From Promethearchaeia archaeon (GTDB lineage Archaea > Asgardarchaeota > Lokiarchaeia > Sigyniarchaeales > SOKP01), in assembly GCA_029856045.1 (NCBI GenBank), contig JAHQWG010000012.1:124001-188000 (forward strand): DNA of 64,000 nt, given 5' to 3'. This document shows positions 43,392-51,884 of the stretch, one piece after another. The position numbers and the translations under genes are program-made. Under the pieces are notes generated by a model, which was not told the origin of the DNA, did no database searches, and saw nothing but the letters and a program-made list of their open reading frames with translations. How positions within the stretch are numbered: the first letter of the stretch is position 1; each line of letters begins with the position of its first letter.

Positions 43392-44153
43392 TTAAAAGAG
43401 TTTCTGATCTTTAATTTCTTTTATTCTTTTTTCACGCTCTTCTTTTATCTCTTTTAATTCTTGCGGATCAATTGGTTTCAAAGGATTTCCTTTATTGAGT
43501 GCTTCTTTTAATTCCGCAACTACTGCACGAAAAGCATTTTCTTTAGGATTAAGGTGTGTTTTTGCCGTTGGTGGTCTTTTTATCCGTTTTATTTCGATAT
43601 CACTATGAACTCTAGGAATTTGAGCTAAATTTGGATTTGAAGGTAACGCAGGTAAGTATGGAATATTAGTAAGCACTTTAGAGACAAGATCTTTAAAGAC
43701 TTTACTTTCCAAAATCTCTTTCTCTTTCGTTAAATTTATGTTTTCTTCTCTTATATCTTGAATTTCTTTATTTTTCTGTATTTCAATCTCTTTAATTTTA
43801 TCCTTCTGATACTGAATAAAATGTTTTAATTTCCCTAATTTATCATTTGATATTTCTATTGCATTCAATATAGTTTGGTTATTTATATCTATACTTCTTA
43901 CTAACTGTTCCTCCTCATTGAGTAAGTGTTTTTCAAGGTGTTTATTTTTCTCCTTTTCTATAAGAATTCCATCATTTTTGCAAATTTTTTTGAGAATTTG
44001 TATGTATTCATTATAATTCTCCAGCTGTACCCCAGGATCCATTCCATATCGCGGATCATAATCAATATTAGGGATATTTTTTTCTTTTAAATACTCGAGA
44101 TGTTCTTTGGGTATTTTTCTTTTTGTTTTTTCTTCCATTTGTTGGAATTTCAA
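43392..44153 (-). CDS. Hypothetical coiled-coil protein
   Basis: 253 residues, highly charged. Residues 1-60 hold a KEHLEYLKEKNIPNIDYDP segment and an acidic stretch. Residues 70-160 form a long coiled coil (LKHFIQYQKDKIKEIEIQKNKEI in blocks). A middle Pro-rich part (IPYLPALPSNPNLAQIPR) precedes a basic C-terminus with PKENAFRAVVAELKEALNKG. This last piece recalls short interaction motifs of scaffold proteins. No family is recognised. Confidence 0.65.
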   Translation of the reverse strand: MKFQQMEEKTKRKIPKEHLEYLKEKNIPNIDYDPRYGMDPGVQLENYNEYIQILKKICKNDGILIEKEKNKHLEKHLLNEEEQLVRSIDINNQTILNAIEISNDKLGKLKHFIQYQKDKIKEIEIQKNKEIQDIREENINLTKEKEILESKVFKDLVSKVLTNIPYLPALPSNPNLAQIPRVHSDIEIKRIKRPPTAKTHLNPKENAFRAVVAELKEALNKGNPLKPIDPQELKEIKEEREKRIKEIKDQKLF

Positions 44154-44497
44154 TTAAATATCTTTTTGATTATATAGAATCAAGTAAGGTAATATATATA
44201 ACAAGAAAGACTATTAATTTAGTAATAATTCTAATTATCAATCAATATATTTCCGAGAAATAAAGCCAATCCATAAATTTTTTAAATATTTTCCCGGAAT
44301 TTTTTCAATGGATAAACTAAGTTTTACTAATTCAATAATGAATAAATTGGTAAGTTTAAAAATTGGACTTGATGAGTTTGAAATTTCAAACATAACTTTT
44401 TAAATTTTTTTTAATTCTTAAAATTAAATTTAGTTGGCATTAAGAATCTTTTAAAGGTCGTTAAAAAATAACAGAAAATGATAACATTCAAGAACCA
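44154..44497. other. AT-rich intergenic region
   Basis: About 340 nt between divergent genes. It contains the palindrome TTTGAAATTTCAAA near 44378-44391, which could be a regulator site for the winged-helix gene but is easily found by chance in such DNA. A 31-codon frame at about 44309 is not convincing. No RNA gene seen. Confidence 0.4.
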
Positions 44498-44740
44498 ATG
44501 AGTGGCTATGAAAAAATTGTCACTTTTTTCAATAACATGGAAGAAAACCATCCAGTTTCCATTAAAGAGATCGAAGATAACACAAATTTATCATGGACTT
44601 ACATAAAAAAGGTTCTTTTCAAAATAGAAGATAACTATCACTTAAATCTTAGAAAATCTGGAGGTACATGGATTGTATGGAAAGAACCGGGCCATTTAAG
44701 GCGTAGACTTAAAGATTCTTGCAGTCAATATTTAAAATAA
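44498..44740 (+). CDS. Small winged-helix-like protein
   Basis: 80 residues. Helix 1 is YEKIVTFFNNMEENHP, helix 2 SIKEIEDNTN, recognition helix LSWTYIKKVLFKIED, wing SGGTWIVWKEP, then a basic tail HLRRRLKDSCSQY. This is a compact winged helix-turn-helix with a tail suited to DNA contact. It lies 33 nt before the FrhB-like gene on the same strand and may regulate it. Confidence 0.75.
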   Translation: MSGYEKIVTFFNNMEENHPVSIKEIEDNTNLSWTYIKKVLFKIEDNYHLNLRKSGGTWIVWKEPGHLRRRLKDSCSQYLK

Positions 44741-44773
44741 AAAGATACAATTGTAGATTAAAGTGGATAAGAA

Positions 44774-45718
44774 ATGTTAAAAGTTGAAAAATCTTCTCCT
44801 GATTTGGAGACTGAAGTTATTTACAATGGAAAATGTGCCCATTGTGGCACTTGCGGAGCTTTTTGCCATCATATAGCGTATGATGATGTTGGACTTCCAC
44901 AATTTGAATTTGAATGCCAAGAAACAATCGGTTTATGTTATAATAGTTGTCCTAGAACAGACCTTCCGTTAGGAAAAATAGATGAAATGCTTTTTGGTCA
45001 GAAAAGAGCAGATATGGCTCTTGGGTTTTATAAAGACATAATCTCTGTAAAAACTAAAAAAGCAGCTTCTGTTTTATTAGGTTTAATTGAAGCAGCATTT
45101 TCTGAAAAAATGATTGACGCAATGGTTTTACCGAAGGATGCTACGAAAATTAAAGGAAAAAATAACAATATCCCAGTTGTCGTAAAAGCTGCTAAAGAAG
45201 CTAAAAAATATATCCCCGAAAGAAGCCTTCAATTAGCAGGTCCATTAGTCACTGGTATCGGTGAAGCATGGGAAAATGGTGCTAATAAAATTGGGTTTCT
45301 TGGAAATCCTTGCCATCTTACAGGAGTTAGTAAAGTCATGCTTTCTCCGTTTAGTACTGGGGCAAATTATACAACATTAAAGATTGGGTTTATGTGCGCT
45401 TCTGGAGGGTTGCCGGGTTGTAAATTTTGCGTGGATTTCGCTGCTGAGCATTCAGATTTATCAGTTGGAACAATGGGTGCAGAAAAAGAAGAAACTCTAG
45501 TAATTATTAGAAATAAAACAGGTCAAGATCTTATTGATGCCGCAATAAAAGGGGGTCAGATTGAAATTGCGAATAAGACTCCAGATTTAATAAAGTTGAA
45601 AGAACTTACAAATAGAAAGAAGAGAAAAAATATTCAGACTTTAATTGGATCTGATATGGCTAAAATACATTACTTGGGTCTCACACTTGAAGATCTGAAA
45701 TATTTTATGAGTGAATAA
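44774..45718 (+). CDS. F420 hydrogenase/dehydrogenase beta-subunit-like protein (FrhB/FdhB)
   Basis: 314 residues. The N-terminal CAHCGTCGAFCHH (C21, C24, C27, C31) is the 4Fe-4S site. The FrhB_FdhB_C region starts with KTKKAASVLLGLIEAAFSE and includes GPLVTGIGEAWENG and IGFLGNPCHLTGVSKV, then CASGGLPGCKFCVDFA with two further cysteines. The fold binds FAD and F420 in methanogens; relatives reduce other substrates with ferredoxin. A T-rich terminator follows the stop. Confidence 0.9.
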   Translation: MLKVEKSSPDLETEVIYNGKCAHCGTCGAFCHHIAYDDVGLPQFEFECQETIGLCYNSCPRTDLPLGKIDEMLFGQKRADMALGFYKDIISVKTKKAASVLLGLIEAAFSEKMIDAMVLPKDATKIKGKNNNIPVVVKAAKEAKKYIPERSLQLAGPLVTGIGEAWENGANKIGFLGNPCHLTGVSKVMLSPFSTGANYTTLKIGFMCASGGLPGCKFCVDFAAEHSDLSVGTMGAEKEETLVIIRNKTGQDLIDAAIKGGQIEIANKTPDLIKLKELTNRKKRKNIQTLIGSDMAKIHYLGLTLEDLKYFMSE

Positions 45719-45724
45719 ACCCTA

Positions 45725-45743
45725 TTTTTTTTTTTTCCTTTTT
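45725..45743 (+). terminator. Poly-T terminator after the FrhB-like gene
   Basis: TA followed by T12, CC and T5 starts about 7 nt after the stop codon. It could also serve the convergent GTPase gene, whose stop lies about 15 nt further on, but the polarity suits the plus-strand gene. Confidence 0.6.
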
Positions 45744-45757
45744 ATATTAAAATTACC

Positions 45758-46291
45758 TTATATATTTTTATTCATCTTATCTTTAATTTTTCTGACTAGT
45801 TGTTCAAAGACGTCTTTATTGTTTTCCCCTGTTTTAGAAGAAGTTTCAATATAACCCTCAATATTATGTGATTTTTGAAATTCTAATACTTCTTCAAAAT
45901 CTATAGCGCCTTTTGCTTTCACTAAATCGCATTTAGAACCAACTAAAATAATAGTAAGATGTTTTGAATTTTGTGTTACTATCTCATACCACTCATTCAA
46001 TTTTTTAAAGGTTGAATATCTAGCGAGATCAAAAACTAAGAGAGCGCCTACTGCACCTTTACAATAAGAAGGAAGGAAGAATCTAAACCTCTTTTCTCCC
46101 GCAAAATCCCAGAGCTGTAATTTATACGGATTATCATCGATCTCCAAGTCATATGAGGCTAAATCCGCACCTATTGTGAGCTTTTGGGGCATATACTTTT
46201 GGTAACATAACCGGCGGATCATTGTGGTTTTTCCTACGCCACCTTCACCTAGAACAACAATTTTAAATACATATAAAGGTTTATTGCTCAT
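45758..46291 (-). CDS. Rab-like small GTPase with altered G4 motif
   Basis: 177 residues. P-loop GEGGVGKTT at 15-23, switch I T39 in LTIGADL, G3 WDFAGE at 61-66, G4 SKCD at 119-122 and G5 ETSSKTG at 149-155. G3 has Glu where Rab/Ras have Gln, and G4 has Ser in place of the guanine-contacting Asn (NKxD), so nucleotide affinity or hydrolysis may be atypical. The C-terminus is KDKMNKNI with no cysteine. A TATA-like TTTATAAAT at about 46364-46374 lies upstream on this strand. It is a second free-standing GTPase of this window. Confidence 0.93.
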   Translation of the reverse strand: MSNKPLYVFKIVVLGEGGVGKTTMIRRLCYQKYMPQKLTIGADLASYDLEIDDNPYKLQLWDFAGEKRFRFFLPSYCKGAVGALLVFDLARYSTFKKLNEWYEIVTQNSKHLTIILVGSKCDLVKAKGAIDFEEVLEFQKSHNIEGYIETSSKTGENNKDVFEQLVRKIKDKMNKNI

Positions 46292-46379
46292 TTTCGAATT
46301 TTTTATTATTATACCTATTAGAGATAAATGATTCTTCTATAATATATGGAAAATATTTATGTTATTTATAAATTTATAA

Positions 46380-47243
46380 TCAATTTTTTTTGTTAAAATT
46401 AAGAAAATTTAATAATACTGCTTTTTTTGAATCATCGGTTATATTATTAATAACCTTTTCTGCGGAATCATAAGAAAAATCTATTATATTTTTATAGATC
46501 TGATACAAAAACCAAATTGTATAGATTGGTGGTATAATTACCCCTAGATATAGTCCATAAGAAATATTAACTGGTTGAGAACCTTCAATACCGGTTCCTG
46601 GGAGATAAAAGGGCAGCGCCAGTATTTGACTGAAGAATGCTAAAAATGACATTCCCAAGGTAAAAATCAGAATTATTATAAACAAAAAAAGGTTATACAG
46701 AGAATATTTTTTAAATCTCTTAACTTCAATAAATGAAATTACATCTTTATTCGTCTTATTTCTATAATTCTGTATTATTTGATTCTTAAAATTCTTTAAA
46801 TCGATTTCTATTATTGCGTTATTTAGAACTTTAATAAGGAGCAAAAAGAATTCAAATCCATATAAGAATACAAGGGGAATCAAAAAAAACAAGAAAAAAT
46901 TATCTACTAATTGTGGATGGAATAATGAATCTAACCCTGCTAAAAAGATTAAAAGCATTTGCAAATAAGAAAATATGGTCAATATATTTGAGTTTCCCCC
47001 TTCTCCTCCAAAAGGGTTATATAATATAATAGAATCCTCTATTTTCGTAATTTTCTTATTAGATTCTATTATTTGAAAAAATAATGAAAAACTAAACGAG
47101 ACAATGGGATATAAAATTAAAATTGGGTTTATCCAATTTTGAACCAAAATTAGAAAGAATCCTATTAAAAATATGGAACTTTTTAAGAGGATGTCTCTCT
47201 GTATAAGAAGTTTGGTTGAGTTTAAATAATATTTTTCGGGCAT
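46380..47243 (-). CDS. Multi-pass membrane protein of unknown function
   Basis: 287 residues with about six membrane segments. A Tyr/Ser-rich N-terminus (MPEKYYLNSTKLLIQRD) precedes segments 1-2 (ILLKSSIFLIGFFLILV; ILILYPIVSFSFSLFF). Two further pairs follow, with a cytosolic-looking loop DLKNFKNQIIQNYRNKTNKDV between them. The C-terminus is soluble and helical (YDSAEKVINNITDDS). No family recognised. Downstream on its strand is the Rab-like GTPase gene, 88 nt away. Confidence 0.7.
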   Translation of the reverse strand: MPEKYYLNSTKLLIQRDILLKSSIFLIGFFLILVQNWINPILILYPIVSFSFSLFFQIIESNKKITKIEDSIILYNPFGGEGGNSNILTIFSYLQMLLIFLAGLDSLFHPQLVDNFFLFFLIPLVFLYGFEFFLLLIKVLNNAIIEIDLKNFKNQIIQNYRNKTNKDVISFIEVKRFKKYSLYNLFLFIIILIFTLGMSFLAFFSQILALPFYLPGTGIEGSQPVNISYGLYLGVIIPPIYTIWFLYQIYKNIIDFSYDSAEKVINNITDDSKKAVLLNFLNFNKKN

Positions 47244-47383
47244 TTAATTAAATAGATAATTTTGAATTATTTTAATTTTTCTTTATAAGTTTTATTTTTA
47301 TTATAATTTACTAATCTCTTATTCATTAAATTTAATTAAAATATTTATTAAATAGTATTTAGAAACTTATATGGTGTAAATTT

Positions 47384-49357
47384 ATCGTATTTAAATATGC
47401 AACCTTTTTCCCTTATGAAGCCTTTAGACAAGGACAAGAGGAAAATACAAAAAAAATTAGTGATTGCGTCAAAGAAAGAAAGAACATTATTTTAGTCGCT
47501 CCCAATGGTACTGGAAAAACAATAATTGCTCTTAGTAGCATTTTACCCTTGGCTCTTGAAAATGGCTTAAAAATTGTATATCTTTGCAGAACTCACACAC
47601 AAAATTTCAGAGCGCTTAGAGAATTAAAAAAAATTACACAATTTTTATCAAAAAATAAATTTGATAAACAAGTCAATGGAATTAGCATTAAAGGGCGGCA
47701 TGAAATGTGTCTTAACAAAATATTGCTTCAACTCAAATTATCGCCTCGTGACAGTATTTCTGTTTGCAGAGATTTAAGAAAAAATAAAAATTGCAAATAT
47801 TTTTCAAAACTAATGAAAGATCTGGGAAAAACCGAAGATGTTTCGATAATTGCAAAAAAGCTTCTAATACAACCATGTGATGCTGATGAAATCATTAGTT
47901 TTGCAGAAGAAGCAGGGTACTGTCCTTATTTTTTAAGCAAATATTTATTAGAAAAAGTGGGAATTGTAATTTGTTCATACCATTGGCTTTTTAATCCTGA
48001 TATAAAGGACGTTTTCTTAAAATTTTTAGATACCGATCTATTTAACTGTATTTTAATAAATGATGAATGTCATAATCTCTTAAGTATGGCTACAGAAGTG
48101 AATTCTGAGCGTATAACCCCATTTATTCTTAAATTAGCTCTAAAAGATTTAGAACTATATAACTCTGATCGGAATATGATAAATTTAATAAGAATTTTAA
48201 TTGCTCATCTGGAAAATAAACAAACAAATCTTAACGTAGAGGAGCGTGAATTAAATCCAGAGATTTTGATAAAAAATCTTTATGAAAAGATAGGATTAAA
48301 GGATTTAAACAGCTTTAAAATTTTAATAAAAGATTTGAAAGAATTTAGTTCTTATGTAGCCGAAATTAAATCAAGTCAGGGATTAGCTCAACGCGATTAT
48401 ATCGGATCAATCGCAAAATATTGGTTAAAATGGTTAGAAGTCTTAGATAGTGAACGATATTTCTTTTGTTACAATATTAAGACAACACGAGAAGGTAAAA
48501 AAAACATTTCTATGGATATTGTGGCTTTAGATCCTCGGGAAATAACTGTTCCTGTTTTTAAGAATGCATTTTCTACATTGAGTCTCTCTGGTACAGTAAA
48601 CTCATACGTTTATTCCAATTTAATGGGGTTAAATGAAACCGGGAAAACAAGTAAAGTTATTGTGTCACCATCCCCCTTCCCAAAAAATAATATTAAAGCT
48701 TTGATCATTGAGAACGTAAATACCAAAAGAGGAAACAGAAACGCTCAAACATATAAAAAAATGGTTAATAAAATTGAAGAAGTTATTTATTCCACTCCGG
48801 GAAATGTCGGGATTTTCTGTGCATCTTATAATGTACTTAAAGGCCTTTTAGAACAAGATATTGAGCAAAAAGTGCAAAAATACAAGAAAAAATTGTATAT
48901 TGAAGATTCAAAAATTTCTGCGGCAGAAAATGCAAAAATGATTGAAGATTTTAAAGGTGAAGGAAAAAATAATGGAGGAATACTTTTAGGAGTAGCAGGT
49001 GGGCGTAATTCTGAGGGCGAAGATTATCCTGCTGAATATATGAATTCAGTTGTGGTAGCAGGTTTCCCTTATCATGTCCCTACTCCACGAGTTAATGCCA
49101 AAATTAAATATTATGATAAGGTTTTTCATAATCGAGGTTGGGAGTTTGCCTATCTTTATCCGGCGATTGAAAGAGCGAATCAAGCAGCTGGACGACCAAT
49201 TAGAAGACTCGATGATAAGGGAGCAATTATATTTCTAGACAATAGATTTAAAGATAAAATGAAATGGATATCATCTTGGCTTAGAGATGAGATTGAAATT
49301 GTTCCAGATAAAAAAGGGGCAATTGTTCAGCAATTATATCCCTTTTGGAATGAATAA
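47384..49357 (+). CDS. XPD/Rad3-type iron-sulfur DNA helicase, apparent AUC start
   Basis: 657 residues if begun at ATC 47384. FFPYEAFRQGQEE is the Q-motif-like start, Walker A APNGTGKT at 39-46, motif II NDECHNL. Four cysteines between these motifs (VCRDLRK, NCKYF, QPCDAD, GYCPYF) are the XPD 4Fe-4S site. SLSGTVNS, GGRNSEGEDYP and QAAGRPIRR are motifs III-VI. The stop TAG at 47360-47362 and absence of ATG, GTG or TTG before Walker A rule out a canonical start that keeps the P-loop; the first TTG is 47549. GGTG at 47373-47376 lies 7 nt before ATC. It unwinds DNA in repair or transcription-linked processes. Confidence 0.9.
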   Translation: MVFKYATFFPYEAFRQGQEENTKKISDCVKERKNIILVAPNGTGKTIIALSSILPLALENGLKIVYLCRTHTQNFRALRELKKITQFLSKNKFDKQVNGISIKGRHEMCLNKILLQLKLSPRDSISVCRDLRKNKNCKYFSKLMKDLGKTEDVSIIAKKLLIQPCDADEIISFAEEAGYCPYFLSKYLLEKVGIVICSYHWLFNPDIKDVFLKFLDTDLFNCILINDECHNLLSMATEVNSERITPFILKLALKDLELYNSDRNMINLIRILIAHLENKQTNLNVEERELNPEILIKNLYEKIGLKDLNSFKILIKDLKEFSSYVAEIKSSQGLAQRDYIGSIAKYWLKWLEVLDSERYFFCYNIKTTREGKKNISMDIVALDPREITVPVFKNAFSTLSLSGTVNSYVYSNLMGLNETGKTSKVIVSPSPFPKNNIKALIIENVNTKRGNRNAQTYKKMVNKIEEVIYSTPGNVGIFCASYNVLKGLLEQDIEQKVQKYKKKLYIEDSKISAAENAKMIEDFKGEGKNNGGILLGVAGGRNSEGEDYPAEYMNSVVVAGFPYHVPTPRVNAKIKYYDKVFHNRGWEFAYLYPAIERANQAAGRPIRRLDDKGAIIFLDNRFKDKMKWISSWLRDEIEIVPDKKGAIVQQLYPFWNE

Positions 49358-49367
49358 AAAAAATATT

Positions 49368-50606
49368 TTACACCTTTTTTTTAGTCGATTTGAATCCAAA
49401 AAGAATAAATAATACAGAAATTGTTGGGAATAAGAACAATACGAGAATAGTAAAATAAAAATTATCATTTATTATTAATAGGATTCCAATAAAAATATTT
49501 CCTGTAAAGTTTCCTAAACTAAAAAATGAATTTGCCATACCAACATAACGCCCCTTATTCTCAGGTGTAGTTTTTTGGGAGATATAAATAAATGTCGCTG
49601 TCCAAAAGGCAGCATAACTGAAGCTTACTAGAAATTGAGAAATTAGAAAACCCCAGAAATCTCGGGAGAAATAATAGCCAAGCATAGCAAATGTGCTAAA
49701 TAGAAATCCTAAAATGAGTATGAATTTCATGTTTTTCTTATTAATGATTTTTCCAATGATAACAGAAATTGCAATTTGAAGTAAATAATTTATACTAATT
49801 AAAAAGCCAATTTCTGTATCTGATGTTAAAGTTAAAGCAAAAAAAATAGCAAGTACATTAAAAATAGGGCGAACCCCAAAATTTCTAAAAAATAATGCAA
49901 AATAAAGAGAAGGAGATATCTTATTTAACATATTATCATGTTGGATTTTCTCTAAATCAACATTTAAAAGATTATTTTGTTTCAGAGATCTGTTTAACTT
50001 AAAAATTTCTTCTCTATTCTCTTTAATAAATAAAGTAAAAACAAAACTAATTACTAAAAATGAGAAATAATAATAAAATAAATTTTCAATTCCAATAAGA
50101 TCTATATATATTCCACAAAAAAAAGAACCAAAGAACCATGCCGAAGCAACAACTGCATTGTAATAAGAAATCCATTTTGCATCATTTAAACAGATTTCTG
50201 AAAATAAAGGATAAGTCATACCAAAACAACTAAAAAAAAACCCATTAATAAAAATTAAAGGAAAACAAATCCATATGTATTCTATTCCTATAAAAAATAT
50301 GAAAATTGCATTAATTATAATCCCAATAATTCCAAATCTAATAAACCAATTTCTTGTCTGAAATTTATCGGAAAAAAAGCCAATAAGAGATGGAAAAATA
50401 AAAGATGCTAAGGAAATCATTGAAATAATAAAACTGATGAGGGAATTGTCAGCACCAAGAGCTGAAAGAAATCTTGGATAATAGGTAAAAAAGGAGATCC
50501 CTCCAGCCATTTGAAAAAAAACGGATAGAAGAAGAATAATACGATTTCTCATTATATAAAAAATCATTGATAATTGAAAAGATTTATTTCTTTTAACTAG
50601 ATCCAA
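49368..50606 (-). CDS. Major facilitator superfamily transporter
   Basis: 412 residues with 12 predicted membrane segments in two bundles of six and a cytosolic loop near 195-222 (KENREEIFKLNRSLKQNN). GFFSDKFQTRNW between helices 2 and 3 fits the MFS motif A (GxLaDrxGrr). The second half has the corresponding GKIINKKN. It is nearest to multidrug/sugar-type permeases, but the substrate is unknown. Its stop lies 10 nt from that of the helicase (convergent). Confidence 0.9.
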   Translation of the reverse strand: MDLVKRNKSFQLSMIFYIMRNRIILLLSVFFQMAGGISFFTYYPRFLSALGADNSLISFIISMISLASFIFPSLIGFFSDKFQTRNWFIRFGIIGIIINAIFIFFIGIEYIWICFPLIFINGFFFSCFGMTYPLFSEICLNDAKWISYYNAVVASAWFFGSFFCGIYIDLIGIENLFYYYFSFLVISFVFTLFIKENREEIFKLNRSLKQNNLLNVDLEKIQHDNMLNKISPSLYFALFFRNFGVRPIFNVLAIFFALTLTSDTEIGFLISINYLLQIAISVIIGKIINKKNMKFILILGFLFSTFAMLGYYFSRDFWGFLISQFLVSFSYAAFWTATFIYISQKTTPENKGRYVGMANSFFSLGNFTGNIFIGILLIINDNFYFTILVLFLFPTISVLFILFGFKSTKKKV

Positions 50607-50660
50607 TATCTCCAGCTCTTAAGGCTTAATTAGTTCATCGAAATAAAAAAAGTGAATTTC

Positions 50661-51272
50661 TTATATTGATTTTATTAATAATAGAGAAGCTCCTGGAGAT
50701 AACCCCAAAAATAAAATAATTGCAAAACCTCCAATTATCGAACCAAGACTATACTTCTTTCCCTTAAGATCCTTATTGACAAATACTAGAATTCCATAAC
50801 TTAAAGATATAAAACCAATAATTGAGATAGTTCCAATAATTAACATGCTCAGCAGTTGGAGATTATTTAAATTCTGCCATTCTGAAGTTAGAGGAATAAA
50901 TAAATCAGCAAATTCAGTTAATTCAAGCGAATCAATAATATAAAATATCAATGGAGGAGGAGAAAATTCAGATATATTAATAATTAGGATTAAGATAAAA
51001 TCAAAGTATAAACCCCATGCAAGTATTATATAAAAAATACCTAGTAAAGTTTCTGGAATAACTGGTTGATAATATCCGGTTTTAATTTTTATATTTTTTC
51101 TCCTTTTGAAAAAGATCTTATAAATCAATAAGATTCCCATTATTAGAAAAATAGTCGCAAATAGATTTTTTATGCATGGCATAACTAAAATATAAATGTT
51201 TATTATCATATCTATAACGTCACTAAAAGACGTTATAAAACCACTAAACGGGTCAAAATCAAAAAATAACAT
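50661..51272 (-). CDS. Five-helix membrane protein of unknown function
   Basis: 203 residues with about five membrane segments (near 18-50, 70-100, 110-120, 138-160, 172-200). A basic loop KIFFKRRKNIKIKTGYY follows the first segment. It begins with Asp/Phe-rich LFFDFDPFSGF. No family recognised. It lies upstream of the MFS gene on the same strand, 54 nt apart, and may be cotranscribed. Confidence 0.6.
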   Translation of the reverse strand: MLFFDFDPFSGFITSFSDVIDMIINIYILVMPCIKNLFATIFLIMGILLIYKIFFKRRKNIKIKTGYYQPVIPETLLGIFYIILAWGLYFDFILILIINISEFSPPPLIFYIIDSLELTEFADLFIPLTSEWQNLNNLQLLSMLIIGTISIIGFISLSYGILVFVNKDLKGKKYSLGSIIGGFAIILFLGLSPGASLLLIKSI

Positions 51273-51455
51273 TTACTTCATTCTTTCCTAAAGAAAAAAC
51301 TATTTAAAATTGTAAAAAATTGTTGGTGTTAATATCTTAATACTTAATGAGATGTATTGCTTTTTTTAAAACAAGCAAGATGTATTATCAATTATTAAAA
51401 AAAGGAATTTTATAACTATGACGGATCTTAGATATCGCTCTTTTTGCCTTTAGAT

Positions 51456-51869
51456 TTATTTTTTCTCCTTTTTTTTATACAAACTCACATCTTTTTTTTC
51501 AAGGGAAAGTGGATCGCCACCGAAACGGATTTTTTTTCCTTTATAATAATAAATAGTTCTATCTTCGCAAATCTTTGACCATTCTTTTAGACCCAATTTC
51601 CTTATCATAACTGAGTTATAAACTTTCGAATTATGTGGTAAAAAGATTTCAAAATTGACGATAGGCATAAGCATTTCGCAAGGGAATTCTTCACATTCAT
51701 AACAAAAATCACATCCCTTATTGATAACACATTCATAAGTTTTACATGTAGGAAATTTAGATATTTTACCTTTTTCTTCTCGACATCCCTTGCAGTTATA
51801 AAATTTTATTCCAGGACAAGCTTTACAATAAATTCCGCAGGGAGCATGCCATTTTAACGATTCTTCCAG
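51456..51869 (-). CDS. DUF3795 cysteine-rich protein, apparent CUG start
   Basis: 137 residues from CTG 51869. The N-terminal half is the DUF3795 cysteine pattern: APCGIYCKACPG (C11, C15, C18), NCKGC (C26, C29), C42, C47, C53, C56, C59 and CEEFPCE (C64). DUF3795 proteins begin with APCGLDCxxCP, so the conserved region starts at codon 9 of this frame. The frame is closed upstream by TAG and has no ATG, GTG or TTG before the ATG at 51674, which would discard all cysteines. GGAG in GAGGAG (51882-51877) lies 7 nt before CTG. The gene follows glgA at 15 nt. DUF3795 probably binds metal; function is unknown. Confidence 0.85.
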   Translation of the reverse strand: MEESLKWHAPCGIYCKACPGIKFYNCKGCREEKGKISKFPTCKTYECVINKGCDFCYECEEFPCEMLMPIVNFEIFLPHNSKVYNSVMIRKLGLKEWSKICEDRTIYYYKGKKIRFGGDPLSLEKKDVSLYKKKEKK

Positions 51870-51884
51870 AAAATATCTCCTCTA

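Noticed and set aside
44378-44391. Palindrome TTTGAAATTTCAAA
   Set aside because: A 14-bp palindrome of A/T-dominated sequence is expected often in this DNA, and there is no second copy near a related gene.
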